Positions 1-5,763 of a stretch of 5,763 bases of DNA are shown one piece after another (position 1 is the stretch's first letter; every line of letters begins with the position of its first letter). This DNA is from Verrucomicrobiales bacterium (GTDB lineage Bacteria > Verrucomicrobiota > Verrucomicrobiia > Verrucomicrobiales > V1-33). Location: NCBI GenBank assembly GCA_028293305.1, contig JAQGPD010000265.1, positions 1-5,763 of the forward strand. Direction: 5' to 3'. A program made the translations under genes and the position numbers. The notes beneath the pieces were generated by a model. It searched no databases. It saw only the letters and a list, made by a program, of their open reading frames with translations, and was not told the origin of the DNA.

Positions 1-43
1 AGAGTAGTCCGCACAGAGTAGTCCGCTCAGTCCTCTGAGCGGC
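1..43 (+). repeat. REP-like palindromic element, left arm of an inverted pair
   Basis: Two 14-nt tandem units, GAGTAGTCCGCACA (2-15) and GAGTAGTCCGCTCA (16-29), run into a perfect hairpin: stem CCGCTCAG (23-30), loop TCCT (31-34), stem CTGAGCGG (35-42). A GTAG tetranucleotide (18-21) sits one base before the stem. A GTAG or GGAG tetranucleotide 5' of a short palindrome is the known signature of REP sequences mobilised by RAYT (REP-associated tyrosine) transposases. The reverse complement of 134-176 matches this arm at 40 of 43 positions. The element may continue left of the window. The structure is seen directly; assignment to the REP class is inferred, since no RAYT gene or further genomic copies are visible here. 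Confidence 0.7.
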
Positions 44-46
44 TCT

Positions 47-75
47 CAAAGAATCGGTCCACAAAGAATCGGTCC
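47..75 (+). repeat. Short direct tandem repeat, 15-nt period
   Basis: CAAAGAATCGGTCC occurs exactly at 47-60 and again at 62-75, with single bases between units. A decayed third start, CAAAG, follows at 77-81. The segment AGAATCGG (65-72) is complementary to CCGATTCT (92-99), so this spacer between the two REP-like arms could fold by itself. CCGGATAG also appears twice nearby, at 100-107 and 121-128. The repeat unit is unrelated to the 14-nt unit in the flanking arms. No coding function is apparent. Confidence 0.75.
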
Positions 76-133
76 TCAAAGCCCTGATTTCCCGATTCTC
101 CGGATAGAATTGCTGAAAAACCGGATAGCTGCT

Positions 134-176
134 GCCGCACAGAGGACTGTGCGGACTACTCTGTGCGGACCACTCT
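134..176 (-). repeat. REP-like palindromic element, right arm of the inverted pair
   Basis: Read on the minus strand, this is the inverted partner of 1-43. It has 14-nt units at 175-162 (GAGTGGTCCGCACA) and 161-148 (GAGTAGTCCGCACA), then a hairpin with stem CCGCACAG, loop TCCT and stem CTGTGCGG (plus coordinates 135-154). GTAG again precedes the stem by one base. It differs from the left arm at three places. Two of these form one stem pair, T-A in the left arm and A-T here, so pairing is preserved. Such head-to-head palindromes separated by about 90 nt resemble a BIME, a composite of REPs. It begins 7 nt beyond the stop codon of the glycosyltransferase gene, a typical intergenic 3' position for REPs. 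Confidence 0.7.
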
Positions 177-194
177 GCGCTGACTACTCAGCGC
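177..194 (-). repeat. Perfect hairpin over the glycosyltransferase stop codon
   Basis: GCGCTGA (177-183) and TCAGCGC (188-194) form a perfect 7-bp stem. The 4-nt loop (184-187) reads GTAG on the minus strand and contains the TAG stop codon (184-186) of the upstream glycosyltransferase. The hairpin overlaps a third, diverged 14-nt unit of the neighbouring array (GAGTAGTCAGCGCA, plus 189-176). The last codons of the gene are therefore built from repeat sequence. It may protect or shape the mRNA 3' end. There is no U-run after it, so it is not a standard intrinsic terminator. Confidence 0.65.
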
Positions 195-1470
195 GCACCA
201 CCCGCTCCGCCACCACGGCGAAGTCCCGCGCCATGCGGTCCGCCGTGAAATCCGTTAGCACGGCCGCACGGCCGGCCGCCGCCAACGCGCGGCGGCCCTC
301 CCCGTCCCGCAGCATTTTTTCCAAAGCCGACGCCAAGGCTTCCGGGTCATCCGGCGCGCACAAGACTCCCCCACCCGTGGCGCGGACCAGTTCGCTGAGC
401 CCAGCGTGTTCAGGCTCAACGACCGGCACGCCACACGCCAGGGCCTCGATCACATACAGCCCGAAGGCCTCCCCATAAGTCGCCGGCACGCTCAGCACCG
501 TGAGGCTCTGAAAGTGTTGGATTTTTTCCTCAAAACTCAAATTCTCGCGCCATTCCACCCGATCCGTCAGGTGGGCCGCAGTCAGTTTTCGTTTCAGAGA
601 TTCAATCAGGGGCGCGTCCGCCGCCGTCGTGGTGCCGGCCAGAGCAAGTCGGACGTCGGGCATCCGGGGGGCCAATATCAAAAACGACTCCACGAGGGTC
701 GCCAGGCCTTTTCCAAAACAAAGCCGCGCCAAAAAACCGATCACCGGCACCGCCGGTTCCGAGGCGGCGGGTTCGTAGCCCTTGAAATCCATGCCGTTGC
801 GGACCGTCACGATTTTTTCCTCCGGCAGTTGCAACCGCTCCCGCATGACGCCGCGGTAGTAATCGCTGGTGGCCAGGTAGCAATCCACGTCCCCGTTATT
901 TTTCCGGAACGCATCCCAAGCCTCTGATTTCCAAGGCTCCGGCAGGGTGTCCAAAAACGAGTCCTCTCCCTGCAACGAACACAAAACCGGCACCCCCAGG
1001 GTTTTTTTCACGGCCGGCGCGAGGCCGTTCAGCAATCCGTTCGACAGCGAAATCAGGTCCGGTTTCCCCTCCGTTCCGATCCAGTCCACGAGCCGCTGCC
1101 AATCCTCCGCCTGCCGGCCGTGCGGGCCCTTGAGGGTTTCCACGGTCATTTCCCCCAGCTCCCGGGCGCTGGTCATGCTAGCCCGGTCCGCGGCCGCCCG
1201 GAGCACACCGGGCCGATCCAAAAACCGGAATAAAAACCGGGGGAGAAATCGGAACACCGATAACTTTTGCCGGAGGTAAAGATTGATTCCCCCCACCTGC
1301 ACCGGCGCGGCGCCACTGGCCGGTTCATCGTCGGTCACCAAAGGCAGATACAGCGGCACCATCACCACTTCATGCCCCAATCGGCGCAAGGCCTTGATCA
1401 GGTGGTTGTCGCGCAGACAGGACCCGCAGTGGAAATTGCCCGTGCCGGGGGTGAGATGGACGATTTTCAT
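184..1470 (-). CDS. Family 4 glycosyltransferase (GT-B fold), acceptor unknown
   Basis: The 428-aa product is a cytoplasmic, retaining, nucleotide-sugar-dependent glycosyltransferase of the GT4 type. The N-terminal Rossmann half opens with MKIVHLTPGTGNFHCGSC (1-18), whose glycine-rich turn and paired cysteines C15 and C18 stand out. The donor-binding half begins around 240 with GFLARLCFGKG (245-255, basic R249 and K254 in the usual donor-phosphate positions). It carries the EX7E motif, E334 to E342 within GEAFGLYVIEALACGVPVV. NGMD (225-228) is the typical linker motif. Length is normal for GT4. ATG at 1470 is chosen because family homology starts there. An in-frame TTG at 1560 would add 30 unconserved residues, and neither start has a clear Shine-Dalgarno. 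The gene lies 153 nt after the repeat-protein gene. Acceptor and donor cannot be told from sequence; cell-surface polysaccharide or glycolipid synthesis is plausible. The stop codon falls in a repeat hairpin. Confidence 0.93.
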   Translation of the reverse strand: MKIVHLTPGTGNFHCGSCLRDNHLIKALRRLGHEVVMVPLYLPLVTDDEPASGAAPVQVGGINLYLRQKLSVFRFLPRFLFRFLDRPGVLRAAADRASMTSARELGEMTVETLKGPHGRQAEDWQRLVDWIGTEGKPDLISLSNGLLNGLAPAVKKTLGVPVLCSLQGEDSFLDTLPEPWKSEAWDAFRKNNGDVDCYLATSDYYRGVMRERLQLPEEKIVTVRNGMDFKGYEPAASEPAVPVIGFLARLCFGKGLATLVESFLILAPRMPDVRLALAGTTTAADAPLIESLKRKLTAAHLTDRVEWRENLSFEEKIQHFQSLTVLSVPATYGEAFGLYVIEALACGVPVVEPEHAGLSELVRATGGGVLCAPDDPEALASALEKMLRDGEGRRALAAAGRAAVLTDFTADRMARDFAVVAERVVRAE

Positions 1471-1487
1471 GGGGGATTGGAAGAGTG

Positions 1488-1521
1488 AAAAAGCTCCGCA
1501 GGCCGCGCCGCAACGCTGCGG
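1488..1521 (-). terminator. Candidate weak intrinsic terminator after the repeat-protein gene
   Basis: On the minus strand CCGCAG (plus 1521-1516) can pair with CTGCGG (plus 1501-1496), and five T residues follow at plus 1492-1488 after a 3-nt AGC spacer. An alternative, overlapping 6-bp hairpin, GCCGCA/TGCGGC, occupies 1507-1522. The site is about 100 nt beyond the stop of the upstream gene but only 18 nt before the glycosyltransferase ATG. It may therefore act as a 5' leader structure rather than a terminator. The stem is short and the U-run brief. Confidence 0.3.
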
Positions 1522-1623
1522 CATGCCAACCCAGCCTTCGCCCGGAACTTTAAAATTCAAGCCACTCGTTCAGCGACATCCGGCGGCCCGGCGAGTCCAT
1601 GGAAAGGCGCACCGGTCACGGGC

Positions 1624-2847
1624 CTAACCGTTCGGCTTGGTGCCATACCGTTGTTTGATGCGCTCGGAAACCGGGTTGGTGTCCACCCACTGGCGGACCA
1701 TATTCGGGTCACGCTCGGCCCAGCTTCGGATGAGGTCGCGGGTGGCGCGCTCGCGGCGTTTTTCGTCAGTGATCGTTGAGGCCCAGGCAATTGCAGCTTC
1801 GGGATCCGTTTTCTGCACCTGCATGGCGAAGCTTTCGCGGGGATCGTCCGTGGCGGCGGAGGGCGGGAAGGAATTCAGCCAGGCGCCGGCCTCATTGGGT
1901 TGCTCCCGCGACCAGCGCTGCACCACTTCGGCCATGACGCGGGGCTTGTTTTCGGAGTCGGGCAGACTGGTCACCCAGGCGGCGGCGGAGGCTCCGTCTT
2001 TTTCCGCCAGGCGGCTGGCGAGCCGGCCCATGAGTCCATCCTTGAAAGGCCCGGCTTCCAAACCCGCCGCCCAGTTTTGCGTGGCCTCAGGGGTCCGCTG
2101 TGACAAATACTGGTCCAAAACGCGGTCCATCACATCGCCCCGTGCCCTGCTGCGGTTCATGGACTGCGCCAGTTCCGCGGCGCGGTCCAAGTCTTTCTTT
2201 GCCAAGGTGCCGAGCAGCCCGACCATGTAGAAATTTCCATTTTCCGTTTTGTCAGCCTCCTTGCCGTTTTCGGTCGCCCAGGCAATGGCGGCGTCGGGAT
2301 TGGTGGTGACCCATTTTGATAGCACGGTGGAGGCGGCCATGGTGCCCTGCCAGTTTTTGTTATCCTTCACCGACGCCAGCGCCGCCTCCGGATCCTTGGA
2401 GGCCCAATCGCTCATGAGCATATTCAGCTCCTTGGCTTTCTCGCGGGGGTTGAAGTTTTCCAAAAGCGATCCCACCGCGGCGGTGCGTGCCTCATTGCTG
2501 TCCAAGGACTTGAGGAAAGCCAAGTAGTCCGTCATGCGCTCCACGGGATCTTCGGTGTCGAAGATGGCCTTCAATCGCGAGGCGGTTTGCTCCGGCGTCA
2601 TCGGTCCCTTCGCCAGCGGAGTCGATCCCGCGTCGGCTCCGGTTCCGGACCCGTTTTTCGCATCGGAGGCCGCACTTTTATTTCCCGCCATTGCGCCCGT
2701 CGCGGAGCCCGATGGCACGGGGGCGTAACCCGGTTTGACCACGCTTTGAGTCACCGTCACGGGAGCGGTCGCCCGGCCCGCCAAAAATGCGCCGCTGATG
2801 GCGGTGGCACAGAGAGCGGCTTGAATCAGGAGGGATTTTCGGGTCAT
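1624..2847 (-). CDS. Exported or anchored tryptophan-rich helical-repeat protein, function unknown
   Basis: The 407-aa product has no enzymatic motif that I recognise. Residues 1-28 have a basic start (MTRK) and a hydrophobic stretch (about 6-23), so it is exported or held in the membrane by an N-terminal anchor. Positions 36-82 form a flexible linker rich in Gly, Ser, Ala and Pro. From about 90 onward it is alpha-helical, with about eight degenerate repeats of 31-34 aa having the core W-x3-[DN]P-x-A-x2-W. They begin near 148 (WASKDPEAALASV), 179 (WVTTNPDAAIAWA), 213, 247, 280, 312, 343 and 376 (WAERDPNMVRQWV). Such solenoids usually serve protein-protein contacts. Similar repeat proteins seem common in Verrucomicrobiota (recollection, not checked). 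ATG at 2847 precedes a good signal-like N-terminus; no Shine-Dalgarno is obvious. It sits 243 nt after the phosphate transporter gene on the same strand, probably a separate unit. Confidence 0.85.
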   Translation of the reverse strand: MTRKSLLIQAALCATAISGAFLAGRATAPVTVTQSVVKPGYAPVPSGSATGAMAGNKSAASDAKNGSGTGADAGSTPLAKGPMTPEQTASRLKAIFDTEDPVERMTDYLAFLKSLDSNEARTAAVGSLLENFNPREKAKELNMLMSDWASKDPEAALASVKDNKNWQGTMAASTVLSKWVTTNPDAAIAWATENGKEADKTENGNFYMVGLLGTLAKKDLDRAAELAQSMNRSRARGDVMDRVLDQYLSQRTPEATQNWAAGLEAGPFKDGLMGRLASRLAEKDGASAAAWVTSLPDSENKPRVMAEVVQRWSREQPNEAGAWLNSFPPSAATDDPRESFAMQVQKTDPEAAIAWASTITDEKRRERATRDLIRSWAERDPNMVRQWVDTNPVSERIKQRYGTKPNG

Positions 2848-2931
2848 GATGGGGAGAAAAAGAAAGCCGGACGGTTGTTCTTCGGAAAGGACTACGTCAG
2901 CCGCACGGCCAAGGCTATCACGCAGCGACTT

Positions 2932-2956
2932 TTTCCCGCGAAATCATGGCGGGAAA
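2932..2956. other. Inverted repeat in the spacer upstream of the repeat-protein gene
   Basis: TTTCCCGC (2932-2939) and GCGGGAAA (2949-2956) form a perfect 8-bp stem with a 9-nt loop. It lies about 85 nt upstream of the repeat-protein start and 135 nt beyond the end of the phosphate transporter gene. No T-run follows on the minus strand, so terminator function is doubtful. It could be an operator-like palindrome or a leader hairpin. The 243-nt spacer 2848-3090 otherwise shows no RNA gene or promoter that I can call with confidence. Confidence 0.35.
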
Positions 2957-2966
2957 GGCCCGGATC

Positions 2967-2981
2967 ACCCTGCGGCAGGGT
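2967..2981. other. Short perfect hairpin between the transporter and repeat-protein genes
   Basis: ACCCTG (2967-2972), loop CGG, CAGGGT (2976-2981) make a tight 6-bp stem with a 3-nt loop, 110 nt past the transporter stop codon. It lies within 11 nt of the inverted repeat at 2932-2956, so the two could act together as a 3'-end structure of the phosphate transporter mRNA. There is no U-run, and the function is unproven. Confidence 0.3.
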
Positions 2982-3090
2982 CGAAACCGACCATTCCCAT
3001 TCAAAAATGGCGGAATGCCGAAACTCCTTCCCGGCGATCGGTTGAGTGCCGTCCGGCTTGTCCCGGATTGCCGGAAATACTAGCGGCCCC

Positions 3091-4500
3091 TCAGATTCCG
3101 GTAAGCCATCCGGCTTTGCCGGCCAGATAGACCAGGGCAAAAGCCACACCGCCCGCGCAGGGGACGGTGAGAATCCATGCCCAGAGAATCCGTTCCACCA
3201 CGCCCAACTTCAAGGCACTGAACCGCTTGGCGCAGCCGACGCCCATGATGGAGGTTGTGATGGCGTGGGTGGTGGAGACGGGCATGCCGAGGCTGCCGGT
3301 GACGGCCAGCACGGTGGCGGCGGTGGTTTCGGCGGCGAAACCGTGGACGGGTTGGAGCTTCACCATTTTGTGGCCCATGGTTTTGATGATTTTCCATCCG
3401 CCGGCGGCGGTTCCGGCGGCCATGGTCAAGGCGCAGGTCACGACGACCCACCACGGAACGGGCGGGCTGGCAAGGTCCGCCGGGCCGGGCATGTGGCCGA
3501 ATTGCAGCCACGTCGGCAGCCACCCGATCACTTTGGAAACAATCGGTATTTCATTCCACGTCTGAACGCCGTCCCGGACAAAGGCGATAGGCACTTCCGG
3601 GGTGCTCATCCAGTGGAGCCAGGAGTTGTCCAGAACGCCCTGTTTGGTGGCGGCGACGAGGGCCAAGGTGATGATGCCCATGCACTTGGTGGCATCGTTC
3701 ATCCCGTGGCTGAAGCCCATGTAGGCGGAGCTGACCAGCTGCAATTTCCCGAAAACACGGTTCACGGTCACCGGTCTCCAACTGCGGAGGAGCACGTAAA
3801 GCAGTCCCATGAAAAGGAATCCGACCACAAAACCGACCACGGGCGAGGTGAACATGGGAATGATCACCTTGTGTTTGATGCCCGCTTTTTCCATTTTCAG
3901 GGTGTGGCTGACCAGATCCACGCGGCCGGAGAAGGAGACCACTTCGATTTCCTTGCCGTCGATTTTCAAATGGTGCGTGCCGTCGAGGAATCGTTCATTG
4001 CCCAGCGCCGCCACAATTTCGGGCGGGGCCGGGGCGGTGGTTTTCACCTTTTTCTCCTTCACTTCCTCCCATTTCAGGGCGGCCCAGATATCGGTGATGG
4101 GTTTGCCATTGGGGCCGACGTGGCCGACGTCCACCTTGCAGACCGCGAAGGCGAGGACTGCTCCGCAAAGTCCGCCGACGAGCGCGTGGCTGGAGCTGGA
4201 AGGCATGGCGAACCACCACGTGATGAGGTTCCAGACAATGGCTCCCATGAGCGCGCAGATGAGGACGCCGGAAGTCACATAGTCCTTATCCACAAGGCCG
4301 GAGGCGATGGTTTTGGCGACCGCCAGGCCGGTGAAGGCACCCAGCAGGTTGGTGCTGGCGGCCAGCACGATGGCCTGCCGGGGGGTCAGGACCTTGGTGC
4401 CGACGACGGTGGCGATGGAGTTCGCGGTATCGTGGAAACCGTTGATGTATTCAAAAACAAGCGCGGTGAGGATGACGGCGAGGACGACGGTCAGTTCCAT
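3091..4500 (-). CDS. pit: PiT-family low-affinity inorganic phosphate transporter
   Basis: The 469-aa inner-membrane carrier belongs to the PiT family, which imports inorganic phosphate (as metal-phosphate in characterised bacterial members) driven by an ion gradient. Both halves of the inverted-repeat PiT fold are visible. The first has NGFHDTANSIATVV (20-33) and the re-entrant PSSSSHALVGG (100-110). The second has GFSHGMNDATKCMG (262-275) and PVSTTHA (407-413). Hydrophobic helices cover roughly 3-19, 43-60, 76-97, 105-120, 213-237, 255-283, 350-366, 390-403 and 436-460. Length is near that of E. coli PitA, but distributed differently: residues about 121-210 form a charged hydrophilic insertion (KWEEVKEKKVK, then a KIDGKEIEVVSF stretch) where PitA has a short link. 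The gene follows two DUF47 regulators with a 52-nt gap, indicating one operon. ATG at 4500 starts directly with the first helix; no strong Shine-Dalgarno is seen. Confidence 0.96.
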   Translation of the reverse strand: MELTVVLAVILTALVFEYINGFHDTANSIATVVGTKVLTPRQAIVLAASTNLLGAFTGLAVAKTIASGLVDKDYVTSGVLICALMGAIVWNLITWWFAMPSSSSHALVGGLCGAVLAFAVCKVDVGHVGPNGKPITDIWAALKWEEVKEKKVKTTAPAPPEIVAALGNERFLDGTHHLKIDGKEIEVVSFSGRVDLVSHTLKMEKAGIKHKVIIPMFTSPVVGFVVGFLFMGLLYVLLRSWRPVTVNRVFGKLQLVSSAYMGFSHGMNDATKCMGIITLALVAATKQGVLDNSWLHWMSTPEVPIAFVRDGVQTWNEIPIVSKVIGWLPTWLQFGHMPGPADLASPPVPWWVVVTCALTMAAGTAAGGWKIIKTMGHKMVKLQPVHGFAAETTAATVLAVTGSLGMPVSTTHAITTSIMGVGCAKRFSALKLGVVERILWAWILTVPCAGGVAFALVYLAGKAGWLTGI

Positions 4501-4552
4501 GGGATGGTGGGAAAGGGGAGAATGCCGGCGGATGGGCGCGGCGGGGTGGAAA

Positions 4553-5188
4553 TCAGGAATTTTTGAGAACGGCCAGCGCCAGCGTGCCGCCGATGCTCCG
4601 GCAGGTGTCCAGACAATCCGTCAGGAGATCATAAAGTTCTTTCGTGACGATGGCGGTCAGTGGCGGGACCCCGGCACTGTAAAGTCGGCGCTCGGCGTTC
4701 AGGATGACGTGGCCGGCTTCGGCATTGATCTGGCTGAGCCGGGCTTTCATGCCGTTGATTTCCGCCAAGGCTTTCGGAGACCGCGCCAGACTGCCGACCA
4801 TGAGGCCGACGATTTCCGCGGCGCGTTCCAGCATGCCCAGCACGATCGTGAAATCGGTGTCGGCCACTTTGTCGTGGACGATTTCATAACGCTCCGCGAA
4901 TTTTTCGATGTTCTTCGGAAGCTTGTAGAGTTTTTGGCCGATAGCCGCAAGGTCCTCACGCTCAATGGGTGTCGCAAACACACGGGACAGCAGGGTGTCC
5001 AGTTGGAGGTAGACTTCCTTGTCGCGGCGCCGGGCTTCGGAGACGGCGCTCAAGTCCGGTTTTCCTCCGCCTTGTCCAGTGACGACTGCACGCAGGGCGC
5101 GCGCCGCTTCCGCGCCTAGCCGGGCGCTGTCTTCCAGAAGACCGAAAAATTCGGTGGGACGGCCGGTCAGCCGTTGGATGGAGATCAT
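4553..5188 (-). CDS. DUF47/PhoU-like protein, probable partner of the Pit transporter
   Basis: The 211-aa soluble, all-helical protein belongs to the DUF47 (PhoU-divergent) family, which is cytoplasmic and often encoded beside pit genes, where it is thought to modulate phosphate uptake. The family block TPIERED (73-79) is clear. It continues as LAAIGQKLYKLPKNIEKFAER (80-100), followed by two long amphipathic helices (about 110-165) and a C-terminal helix (183-211) ending LKNS. Length fits the family. Many relatives have an acidic DDxxD-like stretch after the ReD motif (from memory), whereas here it reads YKLPKNIEKF. The metal-binding surface known from PhoU may therefore be altered; this is inference. 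It lies 13 nt after a paralog and 52 nt before pit. ATG at 5188 gives a full-length N-terminus. No transmembrane segment is present. Confidence 0.9.
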   Translation of the reverse strand: MISIQRLTGRPTEFFGLLEDSARLGAEAARALRAVVTGQGGGKPDLSAVSEARRRDKEVYLQLDTLLSRVFATPIEREDLAAIGQKLYKLPKNIEKFAERYEIVHDKVADTDFTIVLGMLERAAEIVGLMVGSLARSPKALAEINGMKARLSQINAEAGHVILNAERRLYSAGVPPLTAIVTKELYDLLTDCLDTCRSIGGTLALAVLKNS

Positions 5189-5201
5189 GACTGGGAAAGG
5201 A

Positions 5202-5763
5202 TCAGGAGTTTTTCAAAACAATGTGCATCACCGCGCTCCCGGCATCCCGGCAGCGGTCGATCACCGTTTCCAAAAGTTCATACAAGTCACGGAGCACCAA
5301 CACTTTGTGCGTTTCGTGGCGACCGCTGTAGAGATCGCGCAGGATTTCCAGAATGAGCTTGTCGGCATCGCCCTCGATGACTTGGAGGCGATCGTTGAGT
5401 TGTTTGGCCTCCACGACTTTGCCGGCGCCGAGGGTGCGGATCATTTTGACGAGGGCGACGACCTGTTCCGTGGCTTCCGCGAGGAGGGTGATGTGGCGGG
5501 AAAAATCCACGCCGCGCACCAGTTCGGGGAAAAGCGAGAGCCGTTCGACGAATTTCTCGACGGTTTTCGGGATTTTATAGAGCACGCCGCTGAGCACCTC
5601 CACGTCCTCGCGTTCCAAGGCGGTGACGAAGCTGGAAACGAGCGCTTCATTGATTTGCTCGGTGATTTGTTTATCCGCTTCCTTGCGGAGGGCGAAGGAA
5701 CCCACGTTGTCCACCGACTCCGGACGGGCCAGCACGTCCATGAGCGCTTTGATGCTCAGACGG
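5202..5763 (-). CDS. DUF47/PhoU-like protein, paralog of the next gene, 5' end cut by the window edge
   Basis: This is a second DUF47/PhoU-like protein; 186 residues are visible. Reading stays open past the internal ATG at 5741 into RLSIKAL at the edge. Alignment to the downstream paralog puts that stretch near its residue 27, so about 25 N-terminal residues lie outside the window and 5741 is probably not the true start. Counting from that ATG, the family block EREDVEVLSGVLYKIPKTVEKF (43-64) matches EREDLAAIGQKLYKLPKNIEKF in the paralog. Both proteins end in LKNS. The pair looks like an old tandem duplication, well diverged outside these blocks. With a 13-nt spacer to the next gene it is almost surely cotranscribed with it and with pit. 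The two could form a hetero-oligomer or divide regulatory labour; this is inference. Confidence 0.88.
   Translation of the reverse strand, partial: RLSIKALMDVLARPESVDNVGSFALRKEADKQITEQINEALVSSFVTALEREDVEVLSGVLYKIPKTVEKFVERLSLFPELVRGVDFSRHITLLAEATEQVVALVKMIRTLGAGKVVEAKQLNDRLQVIEGDADKLILEILRDLYSGRHETHKVLVLRDLYELLETVIDRCRDAGSAVMHIVLKNS

Noticed and set aside
1..194. CRISPR array
   Set aside because: Repeats are 14-15 nt, nearly contiguous, in inverted orientation, and lack unique 30-40-nt spacers. No cas genes are present.
110..478. Plus-strand open frame of 122 codons starting inside the repeat block
   Set aside because: It is mostly antisense to the glycosyltransferase. The product is a low-complexity Ser/Ala/Arg/Thr-rich sequence, and it starts within repeats.
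1471..1560. Upstream extension of the glycosyltransferase to a TTG at 1560
   Set aside because: The added 30 residues do not look like part of the GT4 fold, which starts at MKIVHL, and the extension would include the hairpins at 1496-1522.
2521..2535. GTAGTCCG inside the repeat-protein gene as another REP copy
   Set aside because: Only 8 nt match, there is no hairpin, and the bases encode part of a normal helical segment (TDYLAF).
2892..3149. Minus-strand 85-codon frame across the spacer after pit
   Set aside because: It overlaps the end of pit in another frame, has no ribosome binding site, and the product resembles no protein family I know.
3046..4566. Plus-strand open frame of 506 codons opposite the pit gene
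   Set aside because: It is the antisense of a clear Pit transporter. Its translation is rich in Gly, His and Asp, with no domain pattern, as expected for a shadow frame in GC-rich DNA.

Overview
The window is a GC-rich bacterial chromosome segment in which every convincing gene lies on the minus strand. Read in transcription order (right to left), it holds a 5'-truncated DUF47/PhoU-like gene at the right edge, a second complete DUF47/PhoU-like gene, a PiT-family inorganic phosphate transporter, an exported or membrane-anchored helical-repeat protein, and a family-4 glycosyltransferase. A short block of palindromic and tandem repeats follows. The protein style suggests Verrucomicrobiota or a near relative: tryptophan-rich W-x3-[DN]P-x-A-x2-W repeats behind an N-terminal hydrophobic segment, and a GT4 enzyme with an HCGSCLRDN start. 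This taxonomic guess is an inference from protein style; no marker gene is present.

Right part (3091-5763): a compact phosphate-uptake cluster. Two DUF47 genes are separated by 13 nt, and the transporter starts 52 nt after the second. DUF47 proteins are PhoU-like helical bundles commonly encoded next to PiT transporters (the orfA-pit pair of Sinorhizobium meliloti is a known example) and are thought to modulate them. The tandem duplication, a shared C-terminal LKNS, and a large hydrophilic insertion in the transporter are the points of interest here.

Middle (1471-3090): a 243-nt spacer with small hairpins but no credible gene, then a 407-aa protein with about eight degenerate 31-34-aa helical repeats behind a signal peptide or anchor and a Gly/Ser/Ala/Pro linker. 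A 153-nt spacer with a candidate weak terminator follows.

Left part (1-1470): a 428-aa GT4 glycosyltransferase whose stop codon lies inside a repeat block. That block (1-194) holds two 43-nt inverted copies of a GTAG-plus-hairpin element resembling a REP/BIME. The copies differ at only three positions, and two of those differences compensate each other within the stem. It also holds 14-nt tandem units, a third hairpin over the stop codon, and a separate 15-nt-period direct repeat between the arms. This structured block is the least ordinary thing in the window. No previously undescribed multi-gene system is evident.
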